64,000 nt of DNA, from the NCBI RefSeq assembly GCF_001577525.1, contig NZ_CP013015.1, forward strand, positions 1,032,747-1,096,746, in the 5' to 3' direction. The translations under genes were made by a program, and so were the position numbers. Positions 1-9,800 of this stretch are shown piece after piece. The notes under the pieces are model-generated. The model worked only from the letters and a program-made list of their open reading frames with translations, was not told the origin of the DNA and did no database searches. Source of the stretch: Candidatus Desulfofervidus auxilii (GTDB lineage Bacteria; Desulfobacterota; Desulfofervidia; Desulfofervidales; Desulfofervidaceae). Position 1 is the first letter of the stretch; each line of letters starts with the position of its first letter.

Positions 1-270
1 AATTTAGAAGGCCCTGTCAGAATTGGTATTTACCTGTAAAGCTTCAGATAAGAACGGGTCAGATACCGTAGTAAATGTCAAGCCTAAAATGTTCAGACAT
101 TCCCCAAAATTTAGAGGTTAATCTTTAAAAGAATTGATAAATTAAGAATCTCTGGATTTCAATAAGTGGAATACCTCTTTTTATCTAGCTTAAGAAGCAC
201 TGATAACTTAAAAAAGAGCAAAATATCTATCAAAAAATTATGATTTTCTGTCTGTAAAGTATGTTTAAGA

Positions 271-430
271 TTGGCTTAGCAGTTTAGGTTTCCAAGTTTT
301 TGATGAAAAGAAAAATAAAAATCAGCCTCAATGGAAACCGTTTCAAGTCAAAAACGTTAACCGTAGTAAAAAACTTGATTTGTTAGTCTATGGCCATGAA
401 GGCTTGAAAACATTTGGACTTAAATTCAGG
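271..430 (+). pseudogene. degenerate coding remnant, unknown
   Basis: An open stretch without start or stop reads as DWLSSLGFQVFDEKK followed by a basic segment and KKLDLLVYGHEGLK. The LDLLVYGH stretch vaguely resembles a nuclease-like strand but is too short to assign. It runs into a transposase remnant on the opposite strand. Nothing else is supported in positions 1-270. Confidence 0.2.
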
Positions 431-602
431 CCCATCATCACGTCTTATTATCTGGGGTGCCCCATATAGTCTAAAAAGCCTTTCAAGATGCTTAGATACA
501 ACTTTGCCACTAATACTAAAGCCAACTACAGGCTCAAATGCCTTTCTAGAATAAACATCTATTACATTGCCTTTTGCTCTTAAAGAAAGTATATCTATTA
601 AA
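418..602 (-). pseudogene. integrase-core (rve) transposase fragment
   Basis: The minus strand reads through as a piece of a DDE integrase core. It shows NVIDVYSRKAFEP (the strand after the first catalytic Asp), a helix SGKVVSKHLERLFRLYGAP, and IIRRDDGPEFK, which corresponds to the DNGPEF motif with the second catalytic Asp of IS3/IS481-type transposases. There is no start, no C-terminal region and no partner ORF. It is therefore an internal remnant of an insertion sequence. Confidence 0.55.
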
Positions 603-611
603 CCTCTCTTT

Positions 612-631
612 CCCGCCTGCCGTCGGGCAGG
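612..631. repeat. dispersed palindrome (CCTGCC...GGCAGG family)
   Basis: A perfect-to-near-perfect 20-bp inverted repeat with CCTGCC and GGCAGG arms. Related copies lie at 16186, 16707, 28896, 41911 and 48719, always outside genes. REP-like, function unknown. Confidence 0.5.
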
Positions 632-739
632 TTTCCAAATCCGATAAACTTTCTTGTGATTTGCTTTAAAAGATAACTTTTTTAGAAATTGACAACTTTC
701 AGGATTAAAATTATACTTTTTTCAAAAAGGAGAATTTTA

Positions 740-988
740 ATGATATTAGTTCGAGTTTCCCCAAAAGGTTATATTTTGATTCCCAAAAAACTTAGAAAGC
801 GATATGGAGTAAAACCAGGAAGCAAAGTTCAGCTTATGGAAGATGCAGGAAAACTTATAGTCAAACCAGTTCCAGAGGATCCCATTGAAGCTGCCTGCGG
901 TTTTTTAAAGGGGGAGTTTTCCCTTACGGAGGATCTTCTTAAAGAGCACCAGAAAGAGTTAAAGAATGAAAAAGCCGATCGTCTTTGA
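740..988 (+). CDS. AbrB/MazE-type antitoxin
   Basis: An 82-residue protein with a swapped-hairpin AbrB DNA-binding fold at its N terminus: VRVSPKGYILIPKKLRKRYGVKPGSKV, then VQLMEDAGKLIVKP. This is the usual antitoxin domain that binds its own promoter and neutralises a PIN toxin through its C-terminal tail. The start at 740 follows AAAAAGGAG with good spacing; an in-frame start 51 bases upstream would add a non-conserved extension. It overlaps the downstream PIN-domain gene by 23 bases, so the pair should be translated together and autorepressed. Confidence 0.75.
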   Translation: MILVRVSPKGYILIPKKLRKRYGVKPGSKVQLMEDAGKLIVKPVPEDPIEAACGFLKGEFSLTEDLLKEHQKELKNEKADRL

Positions 989-1367
989 TAGTTTTGCCCT
1001 TTTATCCTTCTTTCATAAAGAGGAAGGGTGGGAAAAAGTTAAAGATATTTTAAGAAGGCTAGTTTCTGAAGATAAAAAAGGTCTTTTATCCAGAATAAAC
1101 TGGGGTGAATTTTATTACATAATCAGAAGGCGGGTTGGAAAAGTCAAGGCTGAAGAGGCTTTGGTCTTGCTTGAGCAGCTTCCTATTGAGATACTCCCAG
1201 TGGATGATCAGATAGTTAAGGAAGCAGCGGAGATTAAGGCTGAATACCCTGTAGCCTTTGCTGATGCTTTTTGTGTAGCTTTAGCCAGGAGAGTTGAGGG
1301 GTGTGTGATTACAGGAGATCCTGAATTTAAGTCTGTGGAAGGTCTTATTGCTATAGAGTGGTTGTGA
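966..1367 (+). CDS. vapC: VapC-type PIN-domain toxin
   Basis: A 133-residue PIN-domain protein, the usual VapC length. Acidic active-site residues are visible: Asp in FDSFALLSFF near the N terminus, Glu in WGEFYY around residue 50, and Asp in FADAFCVALA near residue 100 before the terminal GDPEFKSV motif. PIN toxins are Mg-dependent ribonucleases that typically cut tRNA or rRNA. It lies directly downstream of, and overlaps, an AbrB-type antitoxin, forming a VapBC-like module. The exact RNA target cannot be read from sequence. Confidence 0.82.
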   Translation: MKKPIVFDSFALLSFFHKEEGWEKVKDILRRLVSEDKKGLLSRINWGEFYYIIRRRVGKVKAEEALVLLEQLPIEILPVDDQIVKEAAEIKAEYPVAFADAFCVALARRVEGCVITGDPEFKSVEGLIAIEWL

Positions 1368-1859
1368 TAGAGGAAATGCTGAAATTTTGGGAAAGTTGCT
1401 TTTATTTTCGCTCTATTTCTTATGACGGTGAGCAGACGGGCTTTTCTGAGGAAAGAATCCTAAATAAAAATCCGGTATTTTTTCACTCTCAGGACTTTTT
1501 CTCTCTGCCTGCACAATTTTTTTTCTCTCCTGATATCCTCTCCGTCCTAAAGGGCGAGGCTTTCTGCGTAGTGAAATGGTAAGAATTCTACAAAGGAGTT
1601 TCAATATATCAAAAGGCTCACTAGATACAAAAACCTGTTCTTTCCTTCTAGTGGGACAGGGCAAGAAATAGAAGAGGCATTTCGGAAATCCAATTGAATC
1701 AGCCGTCATGGTATCAAAACAATAGAGTCAACCCTGGTGGTTTGATTTCTTTATAGATTTTTCAATGAAAACTTTACTATGGACCTTCCTTTTAGCCATC
1801 CAAAGTAATCGAAGTGCAGAATTTTTTATTCTGCATTCTCCAGCCCTCATTCCCAAATT
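1368..1859. other. intergenic, no gene recognised
   Basis: Open frames on both strands here (1358-1582 plus, 1413-1709 minus) have no ribosome site, low-complexity translations and no recognisable domain. I see no gene. Confidence 0.6.
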
Positions 1860-2054
1860 TCCGCAATCGCCCTCAAGCTCTTACCTGTTTTCACACGTAC
1901 AGGGGGAATGTACAGAATGAAATGAATGTACTGATTCCGTCGCAATCGCCCTCAAGCTCTTACCTGTTTTCACACTTATAAAGTCGGAGAACTTGAGATT
2001 CATCTTCCTCCGATAGAGTCGCAATCGCCCTCAAGCTCTTACCTGTTTTCACAC
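1860..2054. CRISPR. CRISPR array 1, three repeats
   Basis: Three 37-bp repeats at 1860-1896, 1939-1975 and 2018-2054, with core GTCGCAATCGCCCTCAAGCT and ending in TGTTTTCACAC. The first copy differs at its two 5' bases. The two spacers are each 42 bp. The array lies beside cas2 and a cas1 fragment. It is very short and its cas1 is broken, so it is probably no longer acquiring spacers on its own. Confidence 0.92.
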
Positions 2055-2240
2055 AGTTCCTGTTTTTAATGCAGGAAACTTGTGCCTTTTTAAACTCCAA
2101 AATACTAACCTCTCTTTCTAACCCCTTCTGACTAGACCAGTGAAACCTGCTTGTCTCTATTTTTCAACCTCTTTATCGGTACTTACAACCAATACTAACC
2201 TTCCCCATTCTGAGGCCTGCTTAAAAATTCTACTCCATTT

Positions 2241-2519
2241 TTAGATAACGTAAACATCTGGCTCTTGTGTAACCATTCCCTCTCCCAGGATGACAATGAA
2301 CTTTTTACACTCACCACATATCCGATAAATACGAATACTGTCCTCAGCCTGGGAAATAACCTTTTGCAGTCTCTCTTTTAAATTTTCCAAAGAGCTCCAG
2401 TCCAAATGTGCTTCAAACACAGAATACTGCACTCTGCGCCCAAAGTCAAGGAGAATTTTTGCTACCTTAAGTCTTCTTTCATCATCAGGAATATCATAAG
2501 AAATTACATATAACATCAT
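2241..2519 (-). CDS. cas2: CRISPR adaptation protein Cas2
   Basis: A 92-residue protein with the Cas2 ferredoxin-like fold. YVISYDIPDDERRLKVAKIL carries the metal-coordinating Asp region, followed by YSVFEAHLD and a C-terminal strand SIRIYRICGEC. Cas2 dimers bridge two Cas1 dimers in the spacer integrase. The gene overlaps the upstream cas1 fragment by four bases (ATGA) and points toward array 1. Cas2 itself looks intact, although its cognate cas1 is truncated. Confidence 0.9.
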   Translation of the reverse strand: MMLYVISYDIPDDERRLKVAKILLDFGRRVQYSVFEAHLDWSSLENLKERLQKVISQAEDSIRIYRICGECKKFIVILGEGMVTQEPDVYVI

Positions 2520-2880
2520 CTATCATAATGAAAGGGTATATATTGAGTGTTTTGTATAATAGCTTGAGCTAATTTTTGGGCCTGAATGCGAAAAAGGCGG
2601 CGAAAAGCTATTTTTTCTCCAGTTTGAGGATGAGTGAATTCATTATTGACTGCCTTTTCATATTCAGGAAAATAGCGTTTTAGCGATTCATGTTTTAAAC
2701 GCATTGAACCAGAAGGTTGGTGGAGATAAAAATCATTATTGGTTAAGATGCGATTGTTAATTAATCTTAGGGTAAGACGGTCAACCACTGGGCTGCGAAA
2801 TTCTTCCACCAAATCAGCTGCCAGGGAAGAACGCCCATAGCGTGGTTTGTGGAAGAAGCCGATATAAGGAGCAGGCTGTG
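2516..2880 (-). pseudogene. cas1: cas1, 3' fragment only
   Basis: Reading leftwards from about 2880, the minus strand gives QPAPYIGFFHKPRYGRSSLA, then ADLVEEFRSPVVDRLTLRLI and the usual Cas1 C terminus, about 120 residues in all. The catalytic His (FFHKP) and the Asp/Glu of DLVEEFR are present, but the N-terminal beta domain and the helix with the catalytic Glu are missing. The frame meets a stop where transposon-derived DNA begins (2880-4440). The most likely cause is IS insertion and deletion inside cas1. A candidate N-terminal piece lies far away at 15261-15512. Confidence 0.85.
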
Positions 2881-3082
2881 TGGAAAATCACTTGCAATTA
2901 AATTATTAGGGGCTTATCCTCCTAAATAACTAGCAAAAATAAATAAAGAAAGGAGGATAAGCCATGAAGATCTTAGAGAGCTTAGCACAGACAGTAGAGG
3001 ATGTAAAGGCAGCGAATTGCCTCATCTAAAATCTATATGAAATTTTGGCTGTCTTCTATAAAAAAAGATAAGGAGGCAGCCT

Positions 3083-3380
3083 ATGGGTTTAACCATGAAG
3101 GAGAAAAAGGCAGTTAGTAAAGAAATAGCAAAAAGATATAAGAAGACAAGGAAAAGGGAGAAAGGGATGATGCTTGTTATGGCTCATATGTATTAAGAAA
3201 TTGGGCAATAGAGTTGACACCAGCTATAACAAAGAAGAGAAAAAGAAAGAGGATATATGATTATAGGGTTTTCACTGCCCTTAAAGGCATATGGATAATC
3301 TGTGGCCGTATCTGTGGAAAGAGGCTTGCCCCTTATCTTAAGGAGTATAATTTCCCCCAAATTTTGGACAATATGTTAAG
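3083..3380 (+). pseudogene. ISNCY-like transposase N-terminal fragment, frameshifted
   Basis: Starts MGLTMKEKKAVSKEIAKRY behind an AAGGAGG ribosome site. It shifts frame near 3170 and continues as CYGSYVLRNWAIELTPAI, then YDYRVFTALKGIWIICGRIC. This matches the N-terminal helix-turn-helix region of ISNCY-type transposases (MT..ERK.L...TAKRY; NRSYASYVLRN). The catalytic core is absent, since the next element begins at 3400. Confidence 0.5.
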
Positions 3381-3399
3381 CTTATAAAGGGGGATAAAG

Positions 3400-3682
3400 A
3401 TGATCAATCAGAAAAGAAATTATGATCCAGCCTTTAAGGTAAAAATAGCCCTAGAATTGGTAAAAGGGCAAAAAAACGGTTAATGAAATCGCAACAGAAT
3501 ATGGGCTACACCCTAATATGATTACTAAGTGGAAGAGACAACTCTTAGATGAACCACCAAGTATCTTTTCCAATGGAAATAGTGTTAGGAAAAAAGAGAG
3601 GGAATATGAAAAACTCATTGCATCTTTGTATCAAAAAATAGGTCAACTGGAGATAGAGATTGATTGGCTTAAAAAATTTTAG
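3400..3682 (+). pseudogene. IS3-family orfA, frameshifted
   Basis: Begins MINQKRNYDPAFKVKIALEL (ribosome site AAAGGGGG). A one-base insertion in an A-run near 3470 causes an early stop. The next frame continues VNEIATEYGLHPNMITKWKR, the helix-turn-helix of IS3 OrfA, and ends with a leucine-zipper-like segment IASLYQKIGQLEIEIDWLKK. It pairs with the orfB remnant immediately downstream. Confidence 0.65.
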
Positions 3683-4436
3683 AGTATCCCATAAGAGATA
3701 GACAATGTCTCATAGATGGAAAGGACTGTAAAATTAGCATCATAAGACAATGTGAACTTTTAGGTATACCCAGATCTAGTTATTACTATATGCCTACTCA
3801 AGAAAGCCTATATAACCTCCTCTTAATGAGGCTTATTGATGAGCAGTATACAAAGTGCCCCTTCTATGGAATCCCCAGTATGACAGTCTGGTTGTGCAAA
3901 CAAAGCCACAAGATCAATCATAAGAGGGTAGAGAGATTAATGGCCAAGATGGAGATTCATGCTATATATCCAAAACCACGCCTAAGTCACAATTTAGAAA
4001 AGTACACCAAATATCCGTATTTACTCCATGGTCTTAACGTCAGCCATCCCAACCAGGTCTGGTGTGCTGATATTACCTATATCCGTCTTCTAAGAGGATT
4101 TATATATCTAGTTGCCATTATGGATTGGTTTAGCCGTTATGTCCTGTCCTGGGAAGTCTCTAATATCCTTGATAACTATTTTGCAAGGTAGCCTTAAAAC
4201 AGGCACTTTGCCAAGGAAAACCAGAGATATTCAATACAGATCAAGGGGTTCAGTTTACAAGCCAAGATTTCACATCTTTGCTTAAAATTGAGAGTATTAA
4301 AATTAGCATGGATGGTAGAGGTAGAACCTTTGATAACATTTTCATAGAGCGTCTTTGGCGGACATGAAGTATGAGGAGGTCTATTTAAATGACTATCAAG
4401 GGGTCTATGATGCCATAACTGGAATTAGAAGTTAAG
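3683..4436 (+). pseudogene. IS3-family orfB transposase, broken
   Basis: Carries the IS3 OrfB landmarks. These are CELLGIPRSSYYY and an HTH_21-like FYGIPSMTVWLCKQSHKIN, then HPNQVWCADITYIRL with the first catalytic Asp. After a frameshift near 4190 comes IFNTDQGVQFTSQDF with the second Asp, then SMDGRGRTFDNIFIERLWR with the catalytic Glu. A second frameshift near 4365 destroys the end. The longest intact piece is 3790-4191. It sits at the cas1 breakpoint. Confidence 0.75.
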
Positions 4437-4516
4437 TAAGATACTTTGTTTAACGGGATAAAAAGAAATAAAAAATGTGAGGAGTGGCTAACTCTTTTCT
4501 TTAAAAAGGTTAGATG

Positions 4517-5422
4517 CTATTTATCAACTACAACTGCAATGCCAATTCCAAATGCGCTGAACTCATTACTTAGGTTAAGTGTTGTATTTTCGTTCATTAA
4601 TGAACCAGGGATAACGCAAATACCATAACTTTCAATCTTTTGCCCACTTCCTCTTTTATAAGACGTTTCTATCCACAATTTGCCCACTAAGGGCTCAACA
4701 TCACCTGTAAATTTTTTACTAAAATTATCCGTAATTTTAATGTAGAAAGGAGTCGCTTTGGCTTCCGGAATGGTAATTTTATTTTCTTCTATTTTAAATT
4801 CTCCCCAAAAATTTTCTGTTTGGTAAGGATCCTGAGACAATGTTATTCTCCCAAAACCGTACTTCTTCTCCCCACCTATTGAAATGTCCTTGGCTATCTT
4901 TAGTAAAGGCAAACTACTATCGTCATACCGCAGTTTGAGATCCTGCTGTAATACCTGGTCATTTTTTATACCAATATAGCCTTCAAATTGCAGGTCAAGA
5001 TAGATATTTTCGACCTTAATTTTATTCTTCAAAAACTCTATTTCATGTAGAGAGCCCTCCTCGGCTGTCTTCATCTGAAGAGCAGTGGATGTATAGGAGT
5101 CCAAGACGATAGACTCAAATTCATATTTAGAATATGGACCATAATAAAATCCCTCTTTTTTAAATTGTGGAAGACAAACACTGTTATCAATCACTGGGTA
5201 AAAATTAGTAATTAAAAAGTTTTCTTTTATAAAATTGCCAGCTTTTACGTAAACTTCAGAATTATAAGTCCTCATGAGTTTTTGGACCAGGTTTACAGTT
5301 AGTGCAGCCCAGATGTTTATACCTGGAATGAAGTAACGGGTTTGATTGATTATCCCCAGTCTTCTCCCATAGCCTATATGAAGGGGAGAAAGGGCCTTAT
5401 ATTTTAAACAAATCAGTCTCAT
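4517..5422 (-). CDS. type III (III-C-like) Cas5/Cmr3-family RAMP protein
   Basis: A 301-residue RAMP-superfamily protein, last gene of the minus-strand effector operon. The N-terminal segment LKYKALSPLHIGYGRRLGII resembles the first RRM strand and loop of RAMPs, and KKYGFGRITL near residue 190 is a glycine-rich RAMP loop. Its position after cas11 and its size fit the Cas5 (Cmr3-like) subunit that caps the crRNA 5' handle. It overlaps cas11 by four bases. The subunit assignment rests mainly on position; a divergent Cas7 is possible. IS debris follows directly. Confidence 0.68.
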   Translation of the reverse strand: MRLICLKYKALSPLHIGYGRRLGIINQTRYFIPGINIWAALTVNLVQKLMRTYNSEVYVKAGNFIKENFLITNFYPVIDNSVCLPQFKKEGFYYGPYSKYEFESIVLDSYTSTALQMKTAEEGSLHEIEFLKNKIKVENIYLDLQFEGYIGIKNDQVLQQDLKLRYDDSSLPLLKIAKDISIGGEKKYGFGRITLSQDPYQTENFWGEFKIEENKITIPEAKATPFYIKITDNFSKKFTGDVEPLVGKLWIETSYKRGSGQKIESYGICVIPGSLMNENTTLNLSNEFSAFGIGIAVVVDK

Positions 5423-5931
5423 TCTTCCCTAACTTCTTGGGCCATATCTGATTCAGCAACATGCTGTTCATCAACCTGCAGGGATTTGGCCTTATAAAGG
5501 GCGTAAGTAAGCATCTTTTCAATCACACTTTTGACAAAGAACATTTGATAAATATCTTTACAGATGCCTGTCGTTTCGTCTTGACCAATCAGAATATCCC
5601 TTAACTTTTTATAATCATTCACATCCTTACCGATAAAATCTTCATGTTTTAGAAACTCAAAACTGCTTTCGTGGATTATTCGGGTTGTGTTTTCTTCAAT
5701 GCTATTGGCAGCCGGTTTTAATGAACCTCTGTACTCAAGCCAGACTATATATGCAAAAGGTCCATCTGTACTCAGTACCCCTATGGCCTTTGTAATGGTG
5801 TTTACGATTTTGGCCTTATCAGATTTGGATAACTTCCCACGTTCGGATAACTTTAATGCCAACTCCCCTGCTTTTTCAGTCAAAGTAAAGCCAAAATGGG
5901 CACAATCCCGCTCTAAATTTTGACCAACCAT
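5419..5931 (-). CDS. type III small subunit Cas11 (Cmr5-like)
   Basis: A 170-residue mostly alpha-helical protein in the small-subunit position of the operon. I chose the start at 5931 because GGAGG lies eight bases upstream, inside the end of the Cmr4-like gene; the longer ORF from 5976 would overlap that gene by 44 bases. Cas11 subunits line the inner filament of type III complexes and contact the target RNA. Cmr5 proteins are normally shorter (about 120-150 residues), so this one carries extra C-terminal helix. Similarity is by context and predicted helicity only. Confidence 0.62.
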   Translation of the reverse strand: MVGQNLERDCAHFGFTLTEKAGELALKLSERGKLSKSDKAKIVNTITKAIGVLSTDGPFAYIVWLEYRGSLKPAANSIEENTTRIIHESSFEFLKHEDFIGKDVNDYKKLRDILIGQDETTGICKDIYQMFFVKSVIEKMLTYALYKAKSLQVDEQHVAESDMAQEVREE

Positions 5932-5932
5932 G

Positions 5933-6868
5933 TTATTTGCCTCCACTGTTAACCACATTAATACGCAACCGTCCAAATCCCCTGGTATTCATGCCCCCAA
6001 TCCCCAGGACTTCACACCAATCCATGCCTGTTCTAACCACGGCCTTGGCAGCTTTTATGGCGTTATCTTGGACGTCTGGAAATTTCTCCCCGACCTTTGA
6101 AATGTAACCCTTAGCGTCACCAAAATTTTTATAATCTTGATATATGCATTCAAACCAAAAAATGGTTATTCTTGGCACTGCTTCATAAGTAAAGAGTGCA
6201 CCTTCTAGGGCTGCCCCCGTAAATGGGTCAATAGAAACAGAAGTCCTTACCTCAAGATTAGCATTGACAATTAAGGGAAAGATCCTGTCTGTAACACAGA
6301 TGGCATTGTTCTTGATGACAGATGGAATCTGAGCAAATCCGGCATCCGAAAGCGTTAAATGATCTTTTTTGACTTTAAACAAGACCCAACCCAGATTTAT
6401 TCTGCCATCAGGCGCCTGAAAGTTCTCTGCTACTTTTAGTTCTTCGTCGCTACCACATTCATAATTTTGACTGTTTGTAAACTCATTTAATCTGCCTGGA
6501 CTTGTTACCCAAACTGGCCCTATCATAGTGGAAACAGGAAAGAATAATATTCTAGCATCAGAAAAGGATACCATGCTTACTCTTGCCTCAGTATCTTTGC
6601 TATATCCAAAGGTAACACAAATCGGACAATTAGTTTCACCGCATTGTCTACCCCCTTTACCAGTAATGTCATCCTTGCCCGCACATCCCCTCTTTTCAAA
6701 ATATAATGCTGCATAAGAGCGAATTGCCCCTGCAATGGCTGTAGCTGGTATCTTGGGCACGTTATCAAAGTCCCTGATAATGGTGTTATCCACCCGACCA
6801 AGCCGGTATCCCCCCGTGCCAATGTGAATTGGATCCAAAGCTGTGGCAAGGTATTTTACTATGTCCAT
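5933..6868 (-). CDS. Cas7-family backbone protein, Cmr4-like
   Basis: A 311-residue RAMP with the Cmr4/Csm3 hallmarks. LDPIHIGTGGYRLGRVD places Asp27 at the position of the catalytic slicer Asp of Cmr4 (D26 in Pyrococcus). PKIPATAIAGAIR is the thumb-preceding helix. CGETNCPICVTFG is the zinc motif of Cas7-type type III subunits, and a C-terminal GIGGMNTRGFGRLRI is the glycine-rich loop. The backbone filament cuts target RNA at 6-nt intervals. It is separated by 12 bases from cas10 upstream and by one base from cas11 downstream. Confidence 0.85.
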   Translation of the reverse strand: MDIVKYLATALDPIHIGTGGYRLGRVDNTIIRDFDNVPKIPATAIAGAIRSYAALYFEKRGCAGKDDITGKGGRQCGETNCPICVTFGYSKDTEARVSMVSFSDARILFFPVSTMIGPVWVTSPGRLNEFTNSQNYECGSDEELKVAENFQAPDGRINLGWVLFKVKKDHLTLSDAGFAQIPSVIKNNAICVTDRIFPLIVNANLEVRTSVSIDPFTGAALEGALFTYEAVPRITIFWFECIYQDYKNFGDAKGYISKVGEKFPDVQDNAIKAAKAVVRTGMDWCEVLGIGGMNTRGFGRLRINVVNSGGK

Positions 6869-6880
6869 TGCCTTTCCTCC

Positions 6881-9800
6881 TTAGGAAAAATCAAAAGCAT
6901 TTAAAAAAAGTGCAAGTTCTAACAGATCAAATATCTCAAGATCTTTGCTAAAATTTAATAACGTAGCTGAAACTTCTTTTTTTAGTCCCTCCATGGTGGT
7001 TATTAAAACCTGAGCCAGGCTCTTCACCAACTCCTTATCCTCGCTTTGTGGAAAGTCCTCTTTATTCTTAAACCAGTTGTATATCTCCCTGGCCAACAGC
7101 TCCCTAAAGTTTTCCAGGGCAGTTGTACTGGGCCTTGCGTCCCTGAATTGCCTACCAGCATTTATGATGTTTTCTATTTTCCAGATTTGATAAGGCCTGG
7201 TATGAATAAGTGGAAATAAGCTGTCCCTTTTTCGCCACTGACCATATTGTTTTTTTAAAGTCAGGTTCATCCTCACCCTGGAAGAATTCAAATATTCAAA
7301 ATCAAAAACACCAGGGGAAAAGATGATTTCACAGCCAAAAGGAATCTTTCCAATATAAACGGGCTTCACCTGCCCATTAATTTTTTGTAGAAAATATGGA
7401 TAAAACTTATCATCTATTTCTTTGTCTTTTCCAACTTCAAGTTTAATAAGTTTGTTATCAATATTGATAAGTTGTTCTTCTTTTTTAAAAACACCTTCTT
7501 TAAAGTCTACTATGACTGTATTATTTTCTTTTTTACAAATTGCTGGTATCCCGTAGGCCTCTGTGTTACCTGTCATCCCAAACTTTTTTTCCGTTTCAAG
7601 GCCATTGGCTACCTGAAATTCCTTCAACATTCTCTTACCTGCATCCAAAACCATATAAAGCGGGTACTTATGATCGGCGTAAACTATGCCTAAATTTAGA
7701 CACAGCCTGCCCTGAACTTTATAATATCTTCCGTTAAATTCATCCCTTAATTTATTTGCAATATTTAAGGCCTCATTGGCTGGGACCAGATACATAAATT
7801 CACCAGAAAAAGAATATATTGATTTAATCTTCGAAACTGTTTTAATCCCGTTAACAAAACCCTCTTCATTGAACTCCTCTAAATCTGTTATCTTCAACCT
7901 TAAAATCTCACCAATGTCTGTCTTAAACTCAAAATTAATCATGTCCTTAAACTTTTTTAGATAACGCTTAACAGCCTCAGTAGCTGACCAAGCAGCTTTA
8001 TCATCAGAGATACTGGCATAATCGGTAATGGTTTCGGCCGTGGTATTCCTTATAAATAGGTCTAAATAAGGACTTTTGCCATTGTATGTGATAGCACTAA
8101 AAACCTTCCCAGCAGTATTATTAAGGATATCACTATTTAAACACCCTTTTTCAATCAGGTACTCCTTAACAACCTCTTTGAGCCATTTTTTTTCCAATCT
8201 ATGACGATAAATTTTATAGGCTAGATCCTTCTTAGTTTTGCTCCCGGTAGGATCACAATAGTCTATATGGAACTTTAAATGTTTTAGCTGGAAGTTTTTC
8301 TTGATGCTGGATATAATGTTTTTATCAAACCTATCTATTTCCTGGTAAATGCGCATCATTCTTGAGGGAGATGGTGATTTTGTTAAACCTGTTTCTTTAT
8401 TGACAAAGGTAGTGCAAATATAGTCGCCCTTTAACCATTGGTCCAATAACCCTATTTGTCCAACCAATAAGGCAAAACGCTGATCTTTATCCATAACCTC
8501 ATCAAGGAACTTAGCTTCCTCTTCCTTTGCCGGAGATTCTCTCCTTTGCTGGCACCATCTACAGATCCTGTCATGATAAATGAAATGTTGTTTTTCTGCC
8601 GGCATTTTGAAGCAGACTTGACAGATTTCCCTTTCATCCATTCCTTTCCACTCTTCAATCCACTTTGGTTTTCTAAAGTCCTCATCAAAATAGTACCAAC
8701 CTATCATACCATCAATGTTTGACTCGTATTCCTTTTTGAGCTTGATTATTGTTTTGCCAATCTGGAGTATCTTTCCCTTTATCTCACATTTTTCTATCTT
8801 TATCCTTGGCAGTAAAAGACCATCGGTCTTTTCTTGATATATCTCAATAATCCTATCACGGATTTCACCATAATCTGGTCCCTTGGCTCCCGGGAACTCG
8901 AGGTAAGGGATCAAAAAATACTGGCCATTGATATCCTCATAAACAAGATTTCCAAGGGGTACCTCAAATTCAATAAGGTGTCTAACCTGCCTTCTTATTT
9001 GCTTGAAGACTTCCCAACGTCCATTATAATCAGGGAGGCGATTTACCATGGTCAAAAAGTGACGGTTAGGTGATTGAACAGAAAGAATACCAAGGTTAGA
9101 GGCAATTTTCCCCGGTCCTATGATTTCACCTTTTAACAGCGTAATTGCTACTGTGGATTTAAATATGGATGAAACCATGTAAGCATGATTCCATAGAGTA
9201 GTATCATTGAAAGGAGGTCTTGTGTCAGCTGGTCTAGCATACCAAACTTTTTGAATTTCGTTTTTTAAAGTAACATAATTTCCTTTGGAGAAAATTTTGT
9301 TAAAATTTTTCTCTTCCAATGCTGAAGCAATTCTATTTAGGATATTTTCTTCGTCTTTAAATCTATACTCGATTTTGTCTAGTATTCCAAAAGGGGTGTT
9401 GAGAAAATCTCCTCTTTTTAGCCTATTTTTTCTATCAAGAGCACCTTCCCTATCCTCGGCTGAATCTAATGAATCCGCCTTTGAAAGCAATTTTTGGGGT
9501 CTAGTTTTGGCCCTAAGAGATTTATACCCATAATGCTCATGATGGCAAATCAAAAACTCACCTATAGTCTCATTCAGAAATTCCTCTGTTTTCCATATGT
9601 CTGGAATAATTTCCTCAAAGAAATTAAAAGATTCATTGAATATCTTTGATGAAATTCTAAATGGAATGCTCCTTAAATCAATAGGTGCGTAATTTTCTCC
9701 ATTTGACATTAATATTTTATTATTTTCTTCAATGACAACATCTTTATTTTTTAATTTTTCAATACCTAAAATAAGTGCGCCTATTGTATTATGATAAGCA

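Noticed and set aside
1358..1709. ORFs on both strands after vapC
   Set aside because: No ribosome sites, aromatic or basic low-complexity translations, and they overlap each other head-on.
6577..6849. 90-codon ORF opposite frame within the Cmr4-like gene, and many antisense ORFs in cas10
   Set aside because: Shadow frames of conserved coding sequence.
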